Shown piece by piece: positions 42,824-54,638 of a DNA stretch of 64,000 bases. A program made the position numbers and the translations under genes. Origin of the DNA: Lepraria neglecta. Its lineage: Eukaryota > Ascomycota > Lecanoromycetes > Lecanorales > Stereocaulaceae. The stretch spans positions 4,030,001 to 4,094,000 of the forward strand of contig CM065651.1 in NCBI GenBank assembly GCA_033220425.1. Direction: 5' to 3'. Under the pieces are notes generated by a model. The model saw only the letters and a program-made list of their open reading frames with translations. It made no database searches and was not told the DNA's origin. Numbering within the stretch: position 1 is the stretch's first letter; the number at the start of each line of letters is the position of its first letter.

Positions 42824-44280
42824 GGTGCGTGCCTCGATGGTACAAAACAGAGTTGAAAAAGGCAAAAGACAGAGGGTTGTAGGACTATATATAAACCATA
42901 TGTAGGGAATGTCTTAGCTGGTGGTTGCACGCCAAGGACACGTTAGAGTATCAACGGTGGCAGTGCTTTGTTTTCAGCCTTGCTAATCGTGATCCTGTCT
43001 TCTAGTCTACTTTTAGCGCCAATCTAGAAGCTTTAGGTCAGTCTGCCTAGGAAATATGCCCAAAATCCGCTTCCTCTGCAAACATTATTTGGGAGTGGAA
43101 TTATAGTTCGGTGAGCTATCTGCGTTGTCTATTTTGGGTTGGGGTCAGCTCCTGCCATTCTATTCTAGACAACGCGTGGTTTGGCTACTGGGTGTATCGC
43201 TCCATCCCTTCTGCCCCGCATAATTTGTATCATCTGATAGCTTGGGCTTGCAAAATGTCCAATGCCGGCTTCCCCACCCTCCTCCTGTGGACCGTGGTCA
43301 CGGTATGGTATCGTGAGCAGACCATGCCGGTTATTTTTGAACAAGAACTTCATGCGCTAAGCCACTTCGGCTGCTACGCCGTTCACAATGCGCCAATCAC
43401 CAATCTAACGGCCCGAAGTACAGCCTGGCCACAGGTCTGAAGTTCCGATACCCCATCTCCTTAACAAACTGCTAATGCTCGCTCTCTCTCCTGCTCTTCC
43501 GGATCGTCATCACGACACGGTGAGAAATTTAGTTTCTCAATTGATGTAGCGAATGTGTCGGTATTATCGTAGCAGCGTCCCAAGGTTCTGTCGGCACTCC
43601 AGCGCCATTTGAGGAGATTTGGCTAATGTGCGGCTACCAATTACAGCCCCATTTCCCCCTCAAGTCTCATTGAGGTCAGATGTGTTGGTAAATCTAGGCT
43701 TTTTGATTGAACATCCGCTTCAATAATGTCCTTCGATATTAAATCAGGCCGTAATGGCGTCTCCTTTGGCTAGTAGAACTATAGTCTCTTGTTTTCTTTG
43801 ATCGAATTTCCAAGCAAATCACACCTCTCAAGTCTGATGGGAAAAGCCGTTCAGTCAAGAGCACGAGTACTTAACGACATTTTTGAAATCGAGTATGCGA
43901 TATCAAATGTAAGAAGTTATCTAAAAACAACGCATCGGTAGCCCACGTGGAGTTGGGTGACTATATGGATAGAGAAGATTTGAGCAGCCTAACTTGGGTC
44001 AGATTGCCAATGTTGAGTACCCACAAGAAGAAAAAAATCAATGAACTTGGCATTGCACGACTTGCACGACAGAAAGCACATGGGCATGGCACTCACTTCA
44101 AATCTAAGCAGGCTGATCCAGCGAGAAGGCTGTCTAGAACATCGATCCTGGACTGACAATCCCAACGCGAGTTCTGAAGGCCCTTTTCTCTGGTATCACA
44201 AATATGGCTCCAATCAATGTTTCGCGAGTCTTTGTTCCACATACTCTCATGCGAAAGCACGACAAGACCTAATGCCTTCT
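42824..44280. other. Long intergenic region, nothing supported
   Basis: A plus-strand frame at 43111-43440 (110 codons, MSYLRCLFWVGVSSCHS) has no family resemblance. The rest is AT-rich with short frames only. Confidence 0.4.
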
Positions 44281-45329
44281 ACCCCTTATTTACGAAAAGC
44301 GAAGAGGCGGCGGCGGATCGAGCAGCAGTGCTGGAGGACGAGGATTGTCATCAGGAAGATCCTCGTCTGCGCCCTCTCGCTCATCGGGAAGTTCCTCAAG
44401 CTCTTCCGCTTTGTCTCCAAGGGGCTCTAAATCCGCACCTGCGCCCAAGCCAATATCACAACCAAAACCTCAGCCAGCGCCCCAGACCGACCAAACCTCC
44501 GCCAGCACAAAAGCCAGCTCCCAAGTCAGAGCCTCAATCTGTACCGAAACCGAAGCCTAAGTCTGGACCTAAATCAGGGCTGCTGCCTCGGCTATTCCCA
44601 GGGAAACCGAAGGGTCATTCTCACGGGAAGCACTCCGGAGCCAAGAAAGGCTGTCATGAAGGGTATTGCCTGATAGGTGGGCATGACAGAGACTACGAAA
44701 AGCATACCAACACGGCTGATAAATCTTCCTACCATGGGCGCGTCGCAAGGGCAGTTGTTGGGGCTTTAGTTGGCGTCGCGCTACTCGTTGGGTTAGTTTT
44801 CTTGATACTGTTCGCTGTTCGGCGTCAAAAGAGGAGATCTCGGACAAAGCAGCTGGAAGATGGCACGGAATTGGATTTGGATATTGTAAAAGGCATTGCT
44901 TTTAACACGTCTCAGCCAAATCTCACTTCAGAAAGATAGAATTTTGAAGAGCGGAGCTCAAGCTCGAGCGATGACCAGACCCATTGTTGGCTCGATTTCT
45001 CGGAGCGATGCGGATTTAGCGGTCATCCATCTCCAGTATTACGCACAGCCGCCCTAGCCATGAGTGTCAGCGGCCCTGCTATTATCAAAATTTCGCCACG
45101 ATCGTCGAGGTTCAGAGAGCGTGAGCTTGGGGGTGATGGCCGAAGGTCTAGTTGCAAAAGGAAAAGGTCTTAGGACTCAGAAGCGGACTCGGAAGGGAAT
45201 TGTACTCCTCGAGATCATTATGGACGGGACAGTGAAAGTTGTCGAGGCTCGCAGTCTTTTGATGGTAGACAGGGCTCGTTTGTGTCTGATTGGCTTGAAC
45301 AGGAACGCAGAGAAGGAAGCCTATTATAG
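44281..45329 (+). pseudogene. Broken single-pass membrane protein gene
   Basis: From about 44284 a frame reads a Gly/Ser-rich stretch (GGGGSSSSAGGRGLSSGRSS), then SAPAPKPISQPKPQPAPQT. The text changes frame near 44500 and continues PAQKPAPKSEPQSVPKPKPK, a basic HSHGKHSGAKKGCHEGYCL, one transmembrane helix (AVVGALVGVALLVGLVFLIL) and a cytoplasmic RRQKRRSRTKQLEDG. After QPNLTSER a TAG occurs, but the same frame continues SSSSSDDQTHCWLDFSERCG, later crosses another TAG, and reads SDWLEQERREGSLL to a stop at 45329. The layout is a Ser/Pro-rich outer part, one helix and an Arg/Ser-rich tail, like fungal wall-sensor-type proteins. The 5' exon was not found. At least one frameshift and two stops. 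Confidence 0.45.
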
Positions 45330-45548
45330 ATGATGCATGCTCCACACATGATAATAAATGACTGAGTTCGTAAGCGGGCACTGCTGCGTGGATATGACAA
45401 CAGCTATGATAGCAAGTGCGATGCTGTTCGGGATATCCAATTTTGTGGCGCCTGGTCAGAGGCTCCGAATAATAAACTAGAATATCAAGGTATATAGGCG
45501 ACTTCTGGTGTGGTGGCCTAAGATTGATTTGTTAGGCGTATAGGGTTG

Positions 45549-46346
45549 CTATGCTAGAGCAAAGATTATTCTGCCATAGACCATTGATGGATTCATCGCA
45601 ACCAACATTTAGCCGTTTACTACAGCCCCAAGACATGGCGAGATCCTTATCAAGTTTCTCCATCGAAGTAGACCGCCACATTCTGCATCATATTTGGAGA
45701 TATCTTCGCGTGTCATGCCAAGTTCACCATTTCGAACAATTCGAGAAAGGAGACAATATCTACAGCTTCCCAACGTTCCTTCCTCTGATCATATAGCCCA
45801 ATTGATGAAAGATTGCCATTTGCTCTTCCTCTGTCCCCAACAGACTTTGGCGCTGTATTGAGGGTTTATATAGAAGCAGCTGGTGCTTTCCTGGAAACCA
45901 CATGTTGTACACCAGTATACATCCAGACGACATTAATATTCACATAGTGACATTCTTCTGTCATAATGGCCATCGACATAGTCGTGCACGCTAGCTGACT
46001 CCATGACATAGGCTTCATTTGGCTCCGGTGGTCCGTATAAGGGGCATGTCTTGTAAGGGAGTGATCGATGAAGGCGACTACCATATGCGTCTCGAGTCGG
46101 TAAAGGCGTAGTGGACCATGGTGCGGGTACTTGATTGATCCATATGGGTGCTGCTTGCGCCATTCTCTGATACTCCACTGCAAGGGCGTTCACTGTGCCT
46201 ATCCTCGTATCATTCGAAGTGGCGAGCATGATAGGCAGGTTTGGCATCACTATGTTCGATATTGAATCAGACTGCGATAAGAGAGTGATAATGGTACGCT
46301 GAAGCTGTATAACGTATCGAGCGAGCTCTGCTCGAGCAATTTCTGA
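45549..46346 (-). pseudogene. Broken gene for an unrecognised Cys/Trp-containing protein
   Basis: A minus-strand frame reads EIARAELARYVIQLQRTIIT, MLATSNDTRIGTVNALAVEY, QAAPIWINQVPAPWSTTPLP and EAYVMESASVHDYVDGHYDR. It meets a TAA and continues CRLDVYWCTTCGFQESTSC, then a TGA, then CRYCLLSRIVRNGELGMTRE and LLRWRNLIRISPCLGAVVNG before a TAA and a short end at 45549. About 260 codons are coherent with three internal stops. Clustered CxxC-type pairs (WCTTCG, SCRYC) suggest a lost metal-binding domain. The 5' end is not defined. No family was recognised. Confidence 0.4.
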
Positions 46347-46357
46347 GTTGGGAGTCA

Positions 46358-47069
46358 GTGCCGATCACCGATGATGACGATGACGATGACGATGCCCAGG
46401 GGGGTTACCATCTCCTATGGCAAGGCGTTGACCTAGCCTCGCGAGGTTCCACGTCTGCACAGCAATTGCATCAGAAGAGAGTGAGAACCCTAGAAACTGA
46501 TTTGGTTGTTCATTCGCCGTTCCGATCTCTTCCCCCGCCATGTATTGTAAAGAGTTACAGATGCTTGAAAAGCAGAGACGATGCCCGGTATGGCTGCAAC
46601 GGCCTCCAGTCCCGACATGGTGGGGCTTTACGGTTTGCTTGGGGACGCAAGCAAAGAGCTGTCTAGTGACGAAAAAGCACGATTTTACGAGCAAAGGCCA
46701 GAAATCGAGTATGATCCTTGAAGTGTTCGAGGCTGGGTCCACTGATTGAAGAGAGTCTGCCCAAAACGATGAGGTTGCCCCAGCCTTGCACTTTTGTGAT
46801 GTGATTTTCGAGGAAACTTGAAATGTATCTCGAGCATATGGGATTAATGGCAGAGGAACCAAGACAGAAACCTCGAAGGCATGTTCAATGCAGAACAATC
46901 GTTGACTCTTGATCAAAATGGATGAAGGTGGTGCGCCAAAAATTACTCAGGGAAGCCCAGTCGGGAAGGTCTGATATGCAGGCACAAACCTCTTGTCACC
47001 AATCGCCAAGGGCTTCTCATCTGCGAAGCCAAAGTGGCTCAAAAGGCAGAGCTTTGACGTGCATGTTTG
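46358..47069 (+). pseudogene. Decayed gene with several TGA interruptions
   Basis: The plus strand from about 46540 reads MYCKELQMLEKQRRCPVWLQ, TVCLGTQAKSCLVTKKHDFT, and ILEVFEAGSTD. After successive TGA codons it reads ESAQNDEVAPALHFCDVIFE, GINGRGTKTETSKACSMQNN, KMDEGGAPKITQGSPVGKV and AKGFSSAKPKWLKRQSFDV, ending at 47069. All four internal stops are TGA in the same frame. This fits CGA or TGG codons hit by C-to-T or G-to-A change. A GATGAC run (46373-46395) lies near the possible start. The minus strand is open over part of this region, so the strand call is not certain. Confidence 0.35.
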
Positions 47070-47298
47070 AGTGTATCTAGGGTTACATGTCATGACAAAG
47101 AAAAGATCAAGGACATTTGCCCCGACAATAGGTTTTCATGCCAGCTCAAACCCGCATTGGGTATCATTCGGGATCAAATTCTACCCTTGGCGTGTCTAAT
47201 AGCCAAACACATGCGCCAGTTCGCTAATGCACCGACTGGCCAAACGCCGTGCATAATGCATACCTTTCGCCGGTGCCTCTCAATAAATGCTGCGATCA

Positions 47299-49461
47299 CT
47301 ACTCAGCACGTTCGACAACTTCAGTAGCCTTCTCGGCCGCGACGTTCTCCTTTTCACGCTCGTCATGACCGACTTCCTTGGCAAATTCTGGATCATCGAG
47401 GGTGTCTCCCTCGTCCATTGCATTATTGCCGGTATCATCGACGACATTTGGTGGAACGGTGGGGTTAGCTGCCACAGGTGGGGGAGAATCAGGCGGCGTT
47501 GCTTCCTGAGGTCCGTCGGTAGCTAGGTGACCACCTCTCATAATTGGTCCTGCCACTGCAGGCTCATCAGTCATGTCCACATCATCATCTTCAATGTCTC
47601 GATTGCCAGATGATAGCGAGTCCTCACGGCCGCCATTGAATATCTCCCCTTCACTTTCATCAGAAAGTGGCGAGCCCTCTTGTCCGTCGTCCGAGGCAGT
47701 ATGTGAGCCAATGCCATTCGCACTGCCATTGCGGCTTCGCCCGCTCCGTGCTGATACAGCGCCGCTTGCCATGTCGTCGTCTGCGACAGCGTGAGGATTC
47801 TGGAAGTCCATCATATTGCGACGTCTCTTGGGCGCATTAGGTTGTCGTCGTACACCGTTAGCTTCGTTTCCATCCTCATCGTCGCTAGGATCCAACTCAT
47901 CGTCCCTCTCGATATATTTGTCCCATCGTCGCTTTGTGTATCTCGAATCTGCGTTTTCATCTTCGTCTGCATCATCAAGTTCGGCATCGGCTTCGTCGTT
48001 CATTCCCACTGGGTCCCTGGGAACATCGGTCATTTGGACAGAGGGCGCAAAGGTGGTTTGCCTCAGATTATCGATGACCTGAATCTTAATCTTCTGGAGA
48101 TAGTCTTGAGAGTTGGCGTTGTCCATATTCGAAGGTTTAACATCAAGCTCGTAGTCTGGTGCATAGTACTGTGAAATGTAAGTAAAATGCCAGTGCAAAA
48201 GGATTGTGCACCTACCTCATAATAGTCATTGAAAGGCAACTGGGGACCTAAATTCTGCCCAACTAGGAGACCAGTCTCATAGGCCCACGTTCGTGACACA
48301 TTTCTCATGGTATAGCCACCTCCACCAAGCACCAAGACGGGGAGGTTGAAGTTCTTGACGAAATTGACACAATTTGCATGACCCTGCATGCTAAGATTGA
48401 AGCATCCCAGACGGTCGCCAGAAAGGCTGTCCCCACCACATTGTAGTACGATAGCATTAGGTCGGTAGTATTCGATAACAGATTTGATGACAGGTTCGAA
48501 GATGCCTTTGTAGGATTTGTCGTCGATGCCGTCGCGTAATGGGAAGTTGACAGAGTAATGTTTTCCTGAGCCAACGCCAATATCACGAAGCTCGCCGGTC
48601 CCAGGGAAGTATTCACCATACTTGTGAAATGAGACAGTCATGACGCGATCAGTGGTGTAGAAGGCTTCCTCAACACCATCGCCATGGTGAACATCAATGT
48701 CGATGTAGAGGACGCGTTGGTTGAATCGGAGAAGCTCCAGGATACCTAGAACGATGTCTGGGCGGGACGGGGGTCAGTAAGATCCTTCCGACAAGCTCTT
48801 AGGGTATCTCATACCATTGATGTAGCAGAAACCACTGGCTTCGCTCTTCTTGGCATGATGCAGACCGCCAGCCCAGTTAATGGCAACATCACATTTGCCC
48901 CGGTTGAGCCTAGCAGCGCCTTCCATACTGCCGCCGGCGCTGATACCACAAAATTCGAAGAGACCGTCAAAGACTGGGCAGTCATCTCCCACATTGAATC
49001 GCCCTTGCTCTTTCGTATATGCGTCCATGTTGTCGGGCGTCACTTTGTTTAAAAATTCAACATATTCGTCCGTGTGGAATTGTGTCATCTCAAGTTTGGT
49101 TGCAGGTTTCGCGCGCTGTCAAGTGTTAGCCATCGACTCTGAATGAAAACATCTACAGGTTACATTTACTACCGGGGGAGAGTTGAACATTGCTCTGGAC
49201 AAAGGACAGTGGGGACGCAAGCTGGAACAATTGAGAATGCACACTCGATTTAGGGGAAAGACTTACGTATATTTCCATCTTCTTGTATAGCCCATAATTC
49301 ATGATCAAGGCGTGAGCCATTCGTATTCGGTGTGGTTTCATAGGATGTCCTGCAACGTAGGCATAGTTTCCCACATCTGAATCGTAGAAGTACGCAACGG
49401 TTTTCTTCTCCCCAGTAGTTGGTGCAGATATCTGCACGTCGACAGGGGCGAAGGTAGCCAT
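47299..49461 (-). CDS. RPD3: Class I histone deacetylase, Rpd3/RpdA type
   Basis: Removes acetyl groups from histone tails as the catalytic subunit of Sin3-type repressor complexes. Four exons (49461-49267, 49115-48815, 48757-48216, 48168-47299) join to 635 residues. Catalytic-domain hallmarks are [50 protein letters not shown] with the paired active-site histidines, [15 protein letters not shown] with the zinc ligands, [38 protein letters not shown] and [14 protein letters not shown] with the catalytic tyrosine. The tail of over 200 residues is acidic and Ser-rich, as in filamentous-fungal RpdA, where the extended C terminus is essential. It is divergent from the Rpn11 gene across 313 bases. 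Firm. Confidence 0.97.
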
Positions 49462-49774
49462 GCTTGATGAGCTGTTCGACGCAGAATGTGGGGATTGAGA
49501 GGAAATTTGAATTGCAGGTCTAGGAGTCCTAGAAAGTCACATGTGGTGAATTGGAGAGCGAGTTCCAGAGCTATTATCACGCTAACCGGCTGAACTCCGG
49601 AGCGGGTAGAAAGACTAGGGTCTTTACAGTGTTGATCGCCATGCGATAACTTCTGTCTTTCTGCACCTTTTTTTCTTGTTCCAACAACCCGGAATACGAA
49701 GAGTTGAGTTGGTACACAATCATTGAAGGACAGCTTGTTTACTTCACAGCTCGGGAGAATCTCGGGCTTTTGCG

Positions 49775-50999
49775 ATGGATCGCCTCACTAGTCTTCTGGG
49801 TGCCCGAGGCATGGGAGGTGCCAATTCAGCACCTCCAGGAGCTGTAAGTGAAAACCGTCTACGATAGCTCCCTATCAAAGGGTTGCTGTCGTCCCAGACA
49901 TGGCTCATAGATGGATGGATGCCTACCGTGCGCTCACTGCTAATTCGCGGGTGCTGAAGGACTCCAACCTGGTCGATAACTCAGAGACCGTCTACATATC
50001 ATCACTAGCTCTACTGAAGATGTTGAGGCATGGACGCGCCGGTGTGCCCATGGAAGTCATGGGTCTGATGTTGGGGGAGTTCGTGGATGACTACACCGTA
50101 CGTGTGGTGGACGTGTTCGCCATGCCACAGAGCGGAACTGGTGTCAGCGTCGAGGCGGTGGATCCTGTGTTTCAAACCAAGATGATGGACATGCTACGTC
50201 AAACAGGCCGGTATGTGTTCTTCTGGGTCTCCTCTTGAGATTCTGCGAGCTGATGGAAATACAGACCAGAGACTGTGGTGGGGTGGTATCACTCTCATCC
50301 TGGCTTTGGCTGCTGGCTTTCCTCTGTCGACATCAACACCCAACAGTCATTCGAACAGCTCACTCCACGCGCTGTTGCCGTTGTCGTCGACCCCATCCAG
50401 TCAGTGAAAGGCAAAGTTGTAATTGACGCCTTCCGCCTAATCAATCCTCAAACACTCATGATGGGCCACGAACCTCGCCAAACCACCTCGAATCTCGGTC
50501 ATCTCAACAAGCCATCAATCCAAGCTCTCATTCACGGTCTCAATAGGCATTACTACAGCATCGGCATTGCCTACCGCAAGACTGGTCTTGAAGAGAATAT
50601 GTTGATGAATTTGCACAAGCACATCTGGACCGATGCTCTACAAATGGATGATTTCCGCGAAGAAGGGCTAAGGACAACAGAGAAGCTGAAGCGCCTTGTT
50701 GGTCTTGCTGAGGGTTACGAGACTAGAGTCAAGGAGGAGACGGAGCTCACAAAGGAGCAGCTGAAGACAAGATACGTTGGCAAAGTTGATCCCAAGAAGC
50801 GTATGTGCAATGCAGACCCCCCTTGTTTATGTTCACACTAACCACGAATTCAGATCTCGAGCAAGTCGCTCAAGAGATTCTTGAAGATAACATCGTATCG
50901 CTGTCAAGGACAATGATTGACAAGGAAGCTTCGATGGCCACCACGAATGGGACGAGCGGGCATCACAATGGCTCTATGGACGTTGATGAAGAGCTTTAA
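49775..50999 (+). CDS. RPN11: 26S proteasome lid de-ubiquitinase Rpn11
   Basis: Cleaves ubiquitin chains from substrates as they enter the proteasome. Four exons (49775-49843, 49960-50210, 50265-50800, 50854-50999) join in frame to 333 residues. Exon 1 encodes [20 protein letters not shown]. The JAMM/MPN+ site is complete: [20 protein letters not shown] supplies the glutamate, and [20 protein letters not shown] the two histidines and aspartate. Conserved [15 protein letters not shown] and [20 protein letters not shown] follow, and the end is [19 protein letters not shown]. The first intron was set to end at 49959 because earlier acceptors give a stop. Intact. Confidence 0.97.
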
Positions 51000-51216
51000 A
51001 TTACTCAAGTCTCCAAAATATCCACTTCAACTGCGGCATAGGCCTTTGGCATGCATCTAGCGACGGCGCCTGGATCACATGGATCACTGTAAATTAACAT
51101 ATCAGAGGCAGATACTCTTCATCCTGAGCTTTGTAGATTCTCAGACAGCATGTGCTCATGCAGGACTTATGCTACACACGTTTCTAGTCTTATTTACATA
51201 CGCTCTACACGTCTCT

Positions 51217-51924
51217 TCACAGGGCTTTCGAGCAGCCAGCTCCACCACAGTTCTTCCCACCCCTTCTAGCCACATCTACAAGCTTCTGCATCAATGGCCC
51301 CTCCTGCATCAATGGCCCCTCCCGCATGACAGAAGGCCATCCATCAAATTCGACCCGCTCAAGAGCGTGCAGCCGCTCAATGATCCCCTCAAGTAGGTCA
51401 ACAGAGAAATCGGTATAGAATTCTTTGCCAATCCGGAAACCTCTGAACATGTCATGGCTTGGGTCACACTCCACAAACACCTTCACAATCCTCACGGCAG
51501 CCATTCCCTCAAGCCCCAACCCATCGTGGACCTGCCATGATCTCGGCGGGTTGTTCCAACCGGGTCCAAGTCTCAGCTCTAACGATACCAGAGATGCACG
51601 ATACCGAGGCGAGAGCCTGGAGAGTAGTGGCTGGGTTTTATGGCCGAAGAAGCGGCCATGGGTGGGGAAGATGCGGAAAGTGTTGCCGCTGTAGAAGAGA
51701 CGGGAGGCTTCGTCGTGGAAAAGGTGGGAGACCAGGAATAAGTTCAGGCGTCGATGCGCTAGGCGGTAGTTGTTAGGATCGAGGTCGACGACACAGTCTG
51801 TGATGAGCATGTATCCTAAGATTGTGGAGCGCAGCTCGAAGGGAAGATCCAAGAAGCGGAAGGGCTGGCGCTTGACCTGTGGGTCAGAGAGCTCTTCAGA
51901 GAGAGATGGTATTGAAGACTCCAT
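51217..51924 (-). CDS. F-box-like protein of unknown substrate
   Basis: A single exon of 235 residues. The N-terminal region after a Ser/Glu-rich lead reads FRFLDLPFELRSTILGYMLI, an F-box-like LPxELR start common in ascomycete proteins of this size. Next come HRRLNLFLVSHLFHDEASRL and FYSGNTFRIFPTHGRFFG, also typical of that group. A beta-strand-rich C-terminal half holds LVSLELRLGPGWNNPPRSW and MAAVRIVKVFVECDPSHDMF. A short exact duplication in the DNA (18 bases at about 51291-51327) creates the repeated peptide EGPLMQ twice near the end. The C-terminal GGKNCGGAGCSKAL is cysteine-rich. The role, possibly in an SCF complex, is inferred only from the motif. Confidence 0.7.
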   Translation of the reverse strand: MESSIPSLSEELSDPQVKRQPFRFLDLPFELRSTILGYMLITDCVVDLDPNNYRLAHRRLNLFLVSHLFHDEASRLFYSGNTFRIFPTHGRFFGHKTQPLLSRLSPRYRASLVSLELRLGPGWNNPPRSWQVHDGLGLEGMAAVRIVKVFVECDPSHDMFRGFRIGKEFYTDFSVDLLEGIIERLHALERVEFDGWPSVMREGPLMQEGPLMQKLVDVARRGGKNCGGAGCSKAL

Positions 51925-52316
51925 TATGCCAGCTGGCGAAGGTAGGGGGTGCTAGATTTTAGGAAATTGAGGAGTTTGTATCGTACTAACGGAACTAACA
52001 AGTCATCGGAGGCCTCGCTGTCGTTCTTGATCGCACGACTGATGAGCCATTGGTCTCCCCGGCTACTTCAACCCCATGACCATAGAGGTATAGAGATCGC
52101 AGAGTCAAATTTCAAGAGTCGGGTGTTTAAACTTTCATGAAGAGGAAATCGAACTGTTTCAGCGGCGAGAGTTGATGCCCCGCGGATCATTGTCGGCCCG
52201 CTCAAATCTTGCTGCAAAAGCTCAAACAATATTTGATCACTTCTCAATGATGCTGGAGCCCTTATGATAGCTTATTTGGAGAGCTATCAAGGCCGGAGCT
52301 CTCTGAAGACCTTATA

Positions 52317-54135
52317 ATGCTCGCACGAGCAGCGGGTCGCTCCCTGCGACTTTACAACACGCCCGCGCCCATACAAGCTGCTCTACCCTCCTTCCAATCT
52401 CGACACTACGCCAAATACAACAAGGCCAAGAGAGCATTCGAGTACAGAGAACCTTCGAGTTCAATACCTACGAATCGACATGGACCTACTGCCCAAAGAC
52501 CAGATACTCTAGCAGCAGGCAATCAAGCTTCTCGGTCCGCCTCAGACAACACTGATCAATCGTCATTCCCTGATATCGCGAAATTACAAGTCGAATTGAA
52601 TGCTATACAGAGATCAAGACACAGCGATCAATCTTCCTCCTCCACGCTCGACTCGAATCCTGATTACTCGATTCTCCAAGATGAATTCCAGACATTCGCG
52701 CCCTCTGATAGCAACACAGCTCCTCAATCATCCTCTCCGTCCGCCATGGATCCTGCAGAAGCTCACAGACAACATTCAGACCAGGAACCCACCCGACCAT
52801 TGCCAGACCTGACTCAGGGAATCCCTTCTACACTTGACGCAGAAATGGCCTCCTCCGCAAAGGCAGATCCAGCAAGTCTCAACATCACAGAAGCTCCTTC
52901 GCAGCCTGGCGGCCAAGGTGGTGGAGATCTGCCCAAAACAGCGTATATATCCTCTCTCGAGCGGCGGCGTAATCGAGTGATGTTTTGGTTTTACTTGACA
53001 CTATTGGGCGGCGCGACTGTTTCGACTGTCTTCCTTGGAAGGAATTGGGAGAGCGAGGAAGAGGAGCTGGCACATCCTGATGCCCCGTCAGGGTGGGGCT
53101 TTAAATTATTCTACAACCGAGCAATGGCACGGTTAAGCAATACGACGAGTTACTATACTGAGCCTGCTTTCCCTAGGCTGCTACCGGACACGGATCCGAT
53201 GTGGGAAAGACCTTATACACTTGTGGTGAGCTTGGAAGACATGCTGGTGCATAGCGAATGGTCACGAGAACACGGCTGGCGAATGGCGAAGCGACCAGGG
53301 GTGGATTACTTCCTGCGATATCTTCACCAGTACTATGAATTGGTTATCTTCACCAGCGTCCCGTCAATGATAGCCCAACCGATCATCAGCAAGTTGGATC
53401 CGTACAGGATGATCATGTGGCCTCTTTTTCGAGAAGCTACGAAGTATAAGGATGGAGAATATATAAAGGTAAAACTTCCCGCGTCCTGAACTTAGCAGCG
53501 AGTTGATGTTGTTTCAGGATCTCTCTTACCTGAACCGTGACCTAAGCAAAGTCATCCTGCTAGACACAAATCCAGCACACGCAAAGCTCCAACCCGAGAA
53601 CGCTATCATAATACCAAAATGGAAAGGCGACCCCAAGGATAAGGACCTCGTCTCATATATACCTTTCCTAGAATATATTGGCGCGAATATCAACGAGAGA
53701 GGAAAAGGTGACGTCGACACAAGAGCTATACTGAAGAGCTTCGAAGGGGTTCACATTCCCACCGAATATGAACGGCGCATAGAGAAGCTCAGAGCCCAAT
53801 TCAACAAGCAAATGGAGGAGGAGCGCGGGAAGCGACCAAAACGATCTGTCGGCTTTTTGGGCTCTCTCATCGGCGCGAAGCAACAAGACGGTATGGAACC
53901 GAGCTTGTCAGAAGGGTTCGAGCAGGGCAAGATATTACCCGACCAGATACGGGAGAGAGGCCTAAGAGGGTATGAGCACATTGAGCGGGAGATAAGGGAG
54001 AATGGGGCGAAGTGGCTGAAGGAGATGGAGGCGGAAGAGAAGAAGGCGATGGAGGAGTCGATGAAGGGTATGAAGTCGAGTATAACTAACGTCTTCCCCT
54101 TTGGTCGTGGGGGTGGGCGTGAGCAGCAATCGTAA
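52317..54135 (+). CDS. TIM50: Mitochondrial import translocase subunit Tim50
   Basis: Receptor of the TIM23 complex, facing the intermembrane space. Exon 1 (52317-53468) and exon 2 (53518-54135) join in phase 0 to 589 residues. The N terminus MLARAAGRSLRLYNTPAPIQ is Arg-rich and lacks acidic residues, as a presequence should. A long Ser/Gln-rich stretch precedes one membrane helix, RVMFWFYLTLLGGATVSTVF (about residues 221-240). The NIF/FCP1-like domain follows: YTLVVSLEDMLVHSEWSREH, GVDYFLRYLHQYYELVIFTS, EYIKDLSYLNRDLSKVILLD and KGDPKDKDLVSYIPFLEYIG. The SLEDML motif replaces the phosphatase DxDxT, as usual for Tim50. The C-terminal tail is charged. It is divergent from the F-box-like gene. 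Confidence 0.95.
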
Positions 54136-54638
54136 GAGATTGCTGTTGGTGTTTCGCGGGTTTCATGTCGTGTCAGAAAGGCACATCGTTCCACTCATAG
54201 CGCGGCTTAGGTAAGAGCATACTCTATTGTACAGTACTGACTTCGAGAAACAATACCATAGTGTACATTCTAATACGTGCATTCTTATTTTGGCTCTTGC
54301 TGCATAGCTTGATAAGCGTAGTCCCTTTGCCAGGTAAAGAGCGAATAGCTTCACGTTAAATATGGGGTAGCTCCACACTTGTAGGCTCTTAGGAAAGGTC
54401 TAGCCCCTGAAACAAGAGTTCTAAAGTATCATGTAGTCGTTACTAAGCTCATCGGAGCTTGAAACGGTCGAGGCCGTGGGAGCTGTCTCCGCCAACCGCT
54501 CCGCTCCCAACCGCAAAATAAACCGTGGCCATAGCCCGATCCACTTTGCGCATCAATCCTATGCAATTGCTTCACAATGGCAGCGTAATCCTGCGCTGAC
54601 GGTTGTCTTGTGCTATATTTACTTGATATCCGACAGTC

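Noticed and set aside
43111-43440. Plus-strand frame of 109 codons as a gene
   Set aside because: No recognisable motif; composition not distinct from chance frames in this AT-rich gap.
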